A DNA stretch of 10,057 nucleotides from Deltaproteobacteria bacterium (GTDB lineage: Bacteria > Desulfobacterota_C > Deferrisomatia > Deferrisomatales > JACRMM01): assembly GCA_016218905.1 (NCBI GenBank), contig JACRCS010000378.1:1-10057 (forward strand), written 5' to 3'. Shown here one piece after another: positions 6,728 to 10,057 of the stretch; position 1 is the first letter of the stretch; each line of letters begins with the position of its first letter. Below the pieces are notes generated by a model, which was given only the letters and a program-made list of their open reading frames with translations, had not been told where the DNA came from and ran no database searches. The position numbers and the translations under genes are program-made.

Positions 6728-6901
6728 TCACAGCGGTGGGGAGTACCGGGTCCAGACCCCCTCCTCCAAGAGCAGGAAATCCAGCGGGAAGGAGTCGTTC
6801 TCCTCTTCGGGGTCGGCCGGCGTTCCCTTCCCGGGCACGGCGGCGTTGGTTTCGGCAAAGTCCAGGTATTCTCGCACCCAACGACAGTCTTCTTCACACA
6901 T
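6728..6901 (-). CDS. Small hypothetical acidic protein (57 aa)
   Basis: I do not recognise a family. The start ATG at 6901 follows GAGGAGG by five bases, a strong ribosome site that rules out the longer Arg/Pro-rich upstream extension. The product starts MCEEDCRWVREYLDFAETNA, with a CxxxC pair at Cys2 and Cys6. It continues through an acidic linker (PADPEEEND) to a hydrophobic and aromatic end FLLLEEGVWTRYSPPL. There is no signal peptide or membrane helix, so it is likely cytoplasmic. The two N-terminal cysteines could bind metal or form a disulfide, but that is speculation. It appears to be the first gene of a minus-strand cluster of tiny frames that also includes the 59-aa gene. The divergent neighbour across about 300 bases is the chrA pair. 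Confidence 0.65.
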   Translation of the reverse strand: MCEEDCRWVREYLDFAETNAAVPGKGTPADPEEENDSFPLDFLLLEEGVWTRYSPPL

Positions 6902-7199
6902 GGAAGCCTCCTCGTGCGTTGCCGAGCCGCCACTTCGAACGCTCGCAGGGGACAAAGGAACGCTTCCCGGACCTCCTCTCGGGCAGGGGTGGGCGCCCTT
7001 CCGAGCAGGGCGATCGGTCAACTCAAGCCGAGGACCGGGCCGGCGTCAACGGGCCGGATGGCTATTTAGGGTAGCCGATGGGGTACCGGTGAGCTTCGAA
7101 AGCGAGCCCGTCTCCCGGCCGGCGCCATTTCCCTGGCGAGGCGCCCCGAAATGAGCTATTCGCAGGGCTCCGGAATCGTCTTGGCCACGGAGGACCGAC

Positions 7200-7777
7200 G
7201 TGCGCGAAGTCTCGCTGGCTCGCCTCTTCAAAGCGTTTGCCTGGATCGGGATGACGGGCCTCGGGGGCGGCCGGATCGCCTACCTCTACGACGACTTCGT
7301 CGAGCGGCGCCGGTGGCTCACCCGCGAGGAGTTCCTCCCCGGCTTCGCCCTCTCGCAGCTCCTGCCGGGCCCCACCCTGGCGAACCTGGCGGTCCTGCTC
7401 GGCAACGGCCTGAAGGGCTCATGGGGGGCGGGGATCGGGTTTTCCTGGGCGTGCTCCTGCCCGGGATCGTGGCGGTCCTGCTCCTCAGCTCCGCCTACTT
7501 CTCACACGGGATGACGCCTGGGCTTTCGGCGATGCTGCGGGGAATGGGGGCGGCGGTGGCGGGTTTTGTCCTGATCGTCACCGGGCGGATGGCCCAGGGC
7601 GCGTTTCGAGGCGCGCCGGCCCGGAGCGTCGCGATCGCAGGGGCCGCCTTCGTCGCGGTGGCGCTCCTCCGGCTGAACAGCTACCTCGTCCTCCTCGTGC
7701 TCGGCGCCGTGAGCCTCTGGCTCCACCGTCCCGGCACCGAAACGCGGTCCTCCGGCGAGGGAGAGCCGGCGCCGTGA
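7200..7777 (+). pseudogene. chrA: ChrA chromate transporter, first short-chain subunit, interrupted by a one-base frameshift
   Basis: The GTG start at 7200 has GGAGG (7189-7193) six bases upstream. The frame begins MREVSLARLFKAFAWIGMTG and carries DDFVERRRWLTREEFLPGFA and LSQLLPGPTLANLAVLLGNG, typical of the N-terminal part of a CHR-family domain. Near 7419-7443 the homology leaves this frame and resumes in the -1 frame at FLGVLLPGIVAVLLLSSAYF (codons from 7442), continuing to the TGA at 7775-7777. One missing base, probably in the G6 run (7423-7428) or the GGGTTTT run (7437-7443), would give one protein of about 192 residues, the usual short-chain ChrA size. The original frame otherwise stops at 7514. 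CHR proteins expel chromate across the inner membrane, and short-chain members work as pairs. The defect may be a true mutation or a sequencing error. Confidence 0.85.
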
Positions 7778-8292
7778 AGCTCGTCGTCCTCACGTACACG
7801 TTCCTGCGGCTGAGCTTCCTCTGCATCGGCGGCGGGTTCGCGTCCATTCCGGAGATGCAGCGCCAGGTGGTCTCCCTCCACGGCTGGCTGACGGCGCGGG
7901 AGTTCGTCGACGGCTTCGCGCTCTCGCAGCTCTCGCCCGGCCCGGCGATGCTCATCTCGACCTTCGTCGGCTACCGGGTGGCAGGGATCGCGGGCGCGCT
8001 CCTGGCCACGGGGGCGATGTTCCTCCCCACCTCCCTGCTCGCCTGGGTCTTCGTCCGCCACTGGGCCCGCCTCCGCTCCCGGCCCTGGATCCTGGCCGTC
8101 GAGCGCGCGCTCAGTCCCCTGGCGGTAGGGCTCATGGCGGCCGGCGTGTACACGCTCGGGCGCTCCGCGGTTACCGACGGGCGCACGGCCCTGCTCGCGC
8201 TGGCGGCGGCCCTGCTAGTCCTCTGGCGCAGGCTCCCGCCCGTCGCGGTCATCCTCGCGGCCGGCGTCGTGAACTGGTTCCTGCCCCGTTAG
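7774..8292 (+). CDS. chrA: ChrA chromate transporter, second short-chain subunit
   Basis: This 172-residue CHR-family membrane protein is the partner of the preceding subunit. The N-terminus has TFLRLSFLCIGGGFASIPEM and then the CHR motif region LSQLSPGPAMLISTFVGYRV (about 51-70), parallel to LSQLLPGPTLANLAVLLG in the first subunit. Several hydrophobic helices follow, ending VILAAGVVNWFLPR. Its GTG start overlaps the TGA of the upstream frame (GTGA, 7774-7777), so translation is probably coupled to the first subunit. That start is fixed by family alignment and the overlap rather than by a strong ribosome site. By family knowledge, short-chain pairs sit in opposite membrane orientations to form the chromate/sulfate antiporter. 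The actual substrate could be another oxyanion. If the upstream frameshift is real, this subunit may be poorly translated and lack its partner. Confidence 0.92.
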   Translation: MKLVVLTYTFLRLSFLCIGGGFASIPEMQRQVVSLHGWLTAREFVDGFALSQLSPGPAMLISTFVGYRVAGIAGALLATGAMFLPTSLLAWVFVRHWARLRSRPWILAVERALSPLAVGLMAAGVYTLGRSAVTDGRTALLALAAALLVLWRRLPPVAVILAAGVVNWFLPR

Positions 8293-8338
8293 CCGACACG
8301 CCCCGGCCCGGGACGGGAGACGTCGGGCTCTCCGATTG

Positions 8339-8344
8339 TATAAG
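8339..8344 (+). promoter_or_regulatory. Possible -10 box upstream of the flavin-reductase-like gene
   Basis: TATAAG matches TATAAT at five of six bases, in GC-rich surroundings about 58 bases before the GTG start. I see no good -35 box at normal spacing (GGAGAC-like). The TG directly before it is one base out of place for an extended -10. Weak support. Confidence 0.3.
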
Positions 8345-8401
8345 CGCGCCTCACACGGTAATCTTCCCCGCCGGACGTTCCACCTGCACAAAGGAGTTGC
8401 C

Positions 8402-8899
8402 GTGCACCGCATACATCCAACCGAGCTGACGGTCCGCCCCTTTCACCTGCTCGACCGGGAGTGGGCCCTCCTCGTCGCCGGCCGCGAGCGCCCCAATCCC
8501 ATGACGGTCTCGTGGGGGGGCATGGGAACCCTCTGGGGCCGTCCGGTGGTCACGGTCTACGTCCGTCCCACTCGCTACACCTGGGGACTCCTGGGGGAGC
8601 ACCCGGAGTTCACGCTCAACTTCCTGCCCGAGACGCGCCGGCGGGCTCTGGAGTTGTGCGGCTCCCGTTCCGGCCGGGAAGCGGACAAGTGGGCCGCCGC
8701 CGAGCTCGAGCCGGTACCCTCGGAGGTGGTCGCGATCCCCCGGGTGAGCGGTGCCCGGCTCGCCTTCGAGTGCCGCGTGCTGGCGAGCCTCGACCTCGAC
8801 CCCGGCCGATTCCTCGACCGGTCCCTCGACGAGATGTACTCCGAGAAGGACTTCCACCGGGTCTTCCTGGGCGAGGTCGTGGCGCTGTGGGAAGAGTAA
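8402..8899 (+). CDS. Flavin reductase-like, FMN-binding split-barrel protein
   Basis: This 165-residue cytoplasmic protein belongs to the flavin reductase-like family. By family knowledge, members bind FMN in a split beta-barrel, and many reduce flavin with NAD(P)H for a partner monooxygenase. The match is in NPMTVSWGGMGTLWGRPVV (32-50) followed by VYVRPTRYTWGLL, the FTLNFLP strand (70-76), GSRSGREADKW (87-97, the conserved G-x-x-S-G-R-D-x-D-K-type loop) and FLGEVVALW (155-163). The GTG at 8402 is chosen because AAGGAG (8391-8396) lies five bases upstream. A possible earlier start at 8336 would add an unconserved Arg/His-rich stretch. It stands alone between the chrA pair and the leu leader, with no monooxygenase nearby, so its partner is unknown. 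No clear terminator follows before the leu promoter. Confidence 0.88.
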   Translation: MHRIHPTELTVRPFHLLDREWALLVAGRERPNPMTVSWGGMGTLWGRPVVTVYVRPTRYTWGLLGEHPEFTLNFLPETRRRALELCGSRSGREADKWAAAELEPVPSEVVAIPRVSGARLAFECRVLASLDLDPGRFLDRSLDEMYSEKDFHRVFLGEVVALWEE

Positions 8900-8937
8900 G
8901 AGAGGATTCCGGGGGGGCGGTAGGGTTCATGCGGAGC

Positions 8938-8966
8938 TTGACAGCCGACGAGCTCTCACGTACACA
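8938..8966 (+). promoter_or_regulatory. Sigma-70-type promoter of the leu leader, predicted leaderless start
   Basis: A perfect -35 box TTGACA (8938-8943), a 17-base spacer and TACACA (8961-8966, matching TATAAT at positions 1, 2 and 4) form a promoter. Seven bases after the -10 box comes A8973, the first base of the leader-peptide ATG. The mRNA may therefore begin at or within a base or two of the start codon. No Shine-Dalgarno sequence precedes that ATG, which fits a leaderless transcript. Confidence 0.62.
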
Positions 8967-8972
8967 GACGGC

Positions 8973-9047
8973 ATGAGCACTCGCCGGGACGCCCTTCGCC
9001 TCGACCTTCTCCGGAACCTGCTTCTTAGCAGGGCGGGAGAGGTGTAG
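8973..9047 (+). CDS. leuL: leu operon leader peptide (24 aa, leucine-rich)
   Basis: This 24-codon frame has seven leucines (residues 8, 10, 12, 13, 16, 17, 18), including the run LLRNLLL at 12-18. Four of the seven are CTT, whereas none of the 26 leucine codons in the visible leuA is CTT. The sequence starts MSTRRDALRLD and ends SRAGEV then TAG. It sits directly upstream of an antiterminator/terminator pair and then leuA, which is the arrangement of a leucine attenuator. A ribosome stalled at the Leu codons when charged tRNA-Leu is scarce would decide which RNA hairpin forms. There is no ribosome-binding site; a promoter is placed so that the transcript should start at the ATG. The peptide itself probably has no other role. 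The gene is too short to be found by usual thresholds. Confidence 0.8.
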   Translation: MSTRRDALRLDLLRNLLLSRAGEV

Positions 9048-9087
9048 GCGCCCCCAGCGATCCAGAGCGCCGAAACCCTCTCCCGCC
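9032..9087 (+). promoter_or_regulatory. Leucine attenuator antiterminator hairpin
   Basis: GGCGGGAGAGG (9032-9042, the end of the leader-peptide frame) pairs perfectly over 11 bp with CCTCTCCCGCC (9077-9087). Inside the loop, GGCGC (9047-9051) pairs with GCGCC (9067-9071). The right arm is also the 5' arm of the terminator, so the two structures exclude each other. The left arm can instead pair with ACC/TCTCC inside the Leu-codon region (9004-9006 and 9008-9012 with 9036-9043, one bulged T), giving the protector hairpin expected when the ribosome is not stalled. These are the three alternative pairings of a classical amino-acid attenuator. Confidence 0.75.
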
Positions 9088-9110
9088 GAGCCGGCCGGAG
9101 AGGGTTTTTT
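9073..9110 (+). terminator. Intrinsic terminator of the leu attenuator
   Basis: AAACCCTCTCC (9073-9083) pairs with GGAGAGGGTTT (9097-9107). One C-C mismatch separates this from an inner stem GCCG/CGGC (9085-9088 with 9092-9095). Six T residues follow (9105-9110). It ends the leader transcript 165 bases before the leuA start codon. Its 5' arm overlaps the antiterminator, which makes it conditional rather than a simple end-of-gene terminator. Confidence 0.85.
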
Positions 9111-9193
9111 CATTTCAGGCTCTCCCCTCCCGCCCGGCTCGGCACCTCGAAGGAGGCTGCCGTGGCCCCTCTCCCTCTTCTTCTCCTTAGCTG

Positions 9194-9227
9194 CGTCCGC
9201 CGAAGTGCCCGCGGTGGTCGGCGGACG
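9194..9227 (+). other. Hairpin in the leuA 5' leader
   Basis: CGTCCGCCG (9194-9202) and CGGCGGACG (9219-9227) form a 9-bp perfect stem with a 16-base GC-rich loop, 47 bases before the leuA ATG. No T-tract follows, so it is not an obvious terminator. It may stabilise the processed mRNA or affect leuA translation. Confidence 0.45.
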
Positions 9228-9262
9228 TACGGAACCGCGTCTCCCCGCGTGACCTCAGCTGA

Positions 9263-10057
<795 letters not shown>

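Noticed and set aside
7070..7199. Short repeats and palindromes such as GGCGCC and GCTTCGAAAGC between the divergent small gene and chrA
   Set aside because: They are short and common at this GC content, with no consistent spacing or promoter context.
7151..7441. Frame starting at 7151 as the N-terminus of the first ChrA subunit
   Set aside because: Its first 97 codons are Arg/Pro-rich nonsense. The ChrA N-terminus is in the frame from 7200, which has its own GGAGG site.
8293..8335. Weak hairpin GGAGA/TCTCC (8316-8320 with 8329-8333) as a terminator of the chrA pair
   Set aside because: The 5-bp stem is too short and no T-tract follows.

Overview
The window is GC-rich, densely coded DNA from a Gram-negative-type bacterium. 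Evidence for this is a secreted PEP-CTERM protein with a signal peptide, a membrane chemoreceptor with a periplasmic sensor, Shine-Dalgarno sites of the AAGGAG/GGAGG type, and GTG starts. The mix of tandem ArsA ATPase, poly-HAMP chemoreceptor, PEP-CTERM protein and type-2 (long-form) LeuA would fit an environmental phylum such as Acidobacteriota or a deltaproteobacterial lineage. That placement is inference; nothing here fixes the taxonomy.

Layout. 1-1356 (minus, cut by the window edge): ArsA-family ATPase with two P-loop halves. 1357-1783: divergent spacer with one perfect 14-bp inverted repeat. 1784-4960 (plus): a 1058-residue methyl-accepting chemotaxis protein with a periplasmic sensor, a HAMP array split by a cysteine-rich PAS domain, an MCP signalling hairpin, and a flexible tail ending in a CheR/CheB-tether-like pentapeptide. 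4961-5061: hairpins between convergent genes. 5062-5688 (minus): PEP-CTERM protein. About 400 bases upstream of its start is a strong sigma-54-like promoter in the correct orientation. 6140-6304 (plus): about 50 codons of a second, different chemoreceptor, evidently a gene remnant. 6297-6901 (minus): two short unknown genes (59 and 57 aa) flanking a third protein-like frame with no usable start. 7200-8292 (plus): a pair of short-chain ChrA chromate-transporter genes overlapping by 4 bases; the first carries a one-base frameshift. 8402-8899 (plus): flavin-reductase-like protein. 8938-10057 (plus): promoter, leucine leader peptide, antiterminator/terminator and the first 261 codons of leuA.

The most informative regulatory system is the leuA leader. 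A TTGACA promoter is spaced so that transcription should begin at the ATG of a 24-codon leader peptide containing seven leucines, four of them CTT, a codon absent from the visible part of leuA. Its last codons form one arm of an 11-bp antiterminator that is mutually exclusive with a T-tailed intrinsic terminator. This is the architecture of ribosome-mediated leucine attenuation, apparently on a leaderless mRNA.

Apart from the chrA pair and the leu leader with leuA, neighbouring genes show no obvious shared pathway. The 5.7-7.2 kb stretch, with a gene remnant, orphan small frames and sparse coding, looks like the most recently rearranged part.
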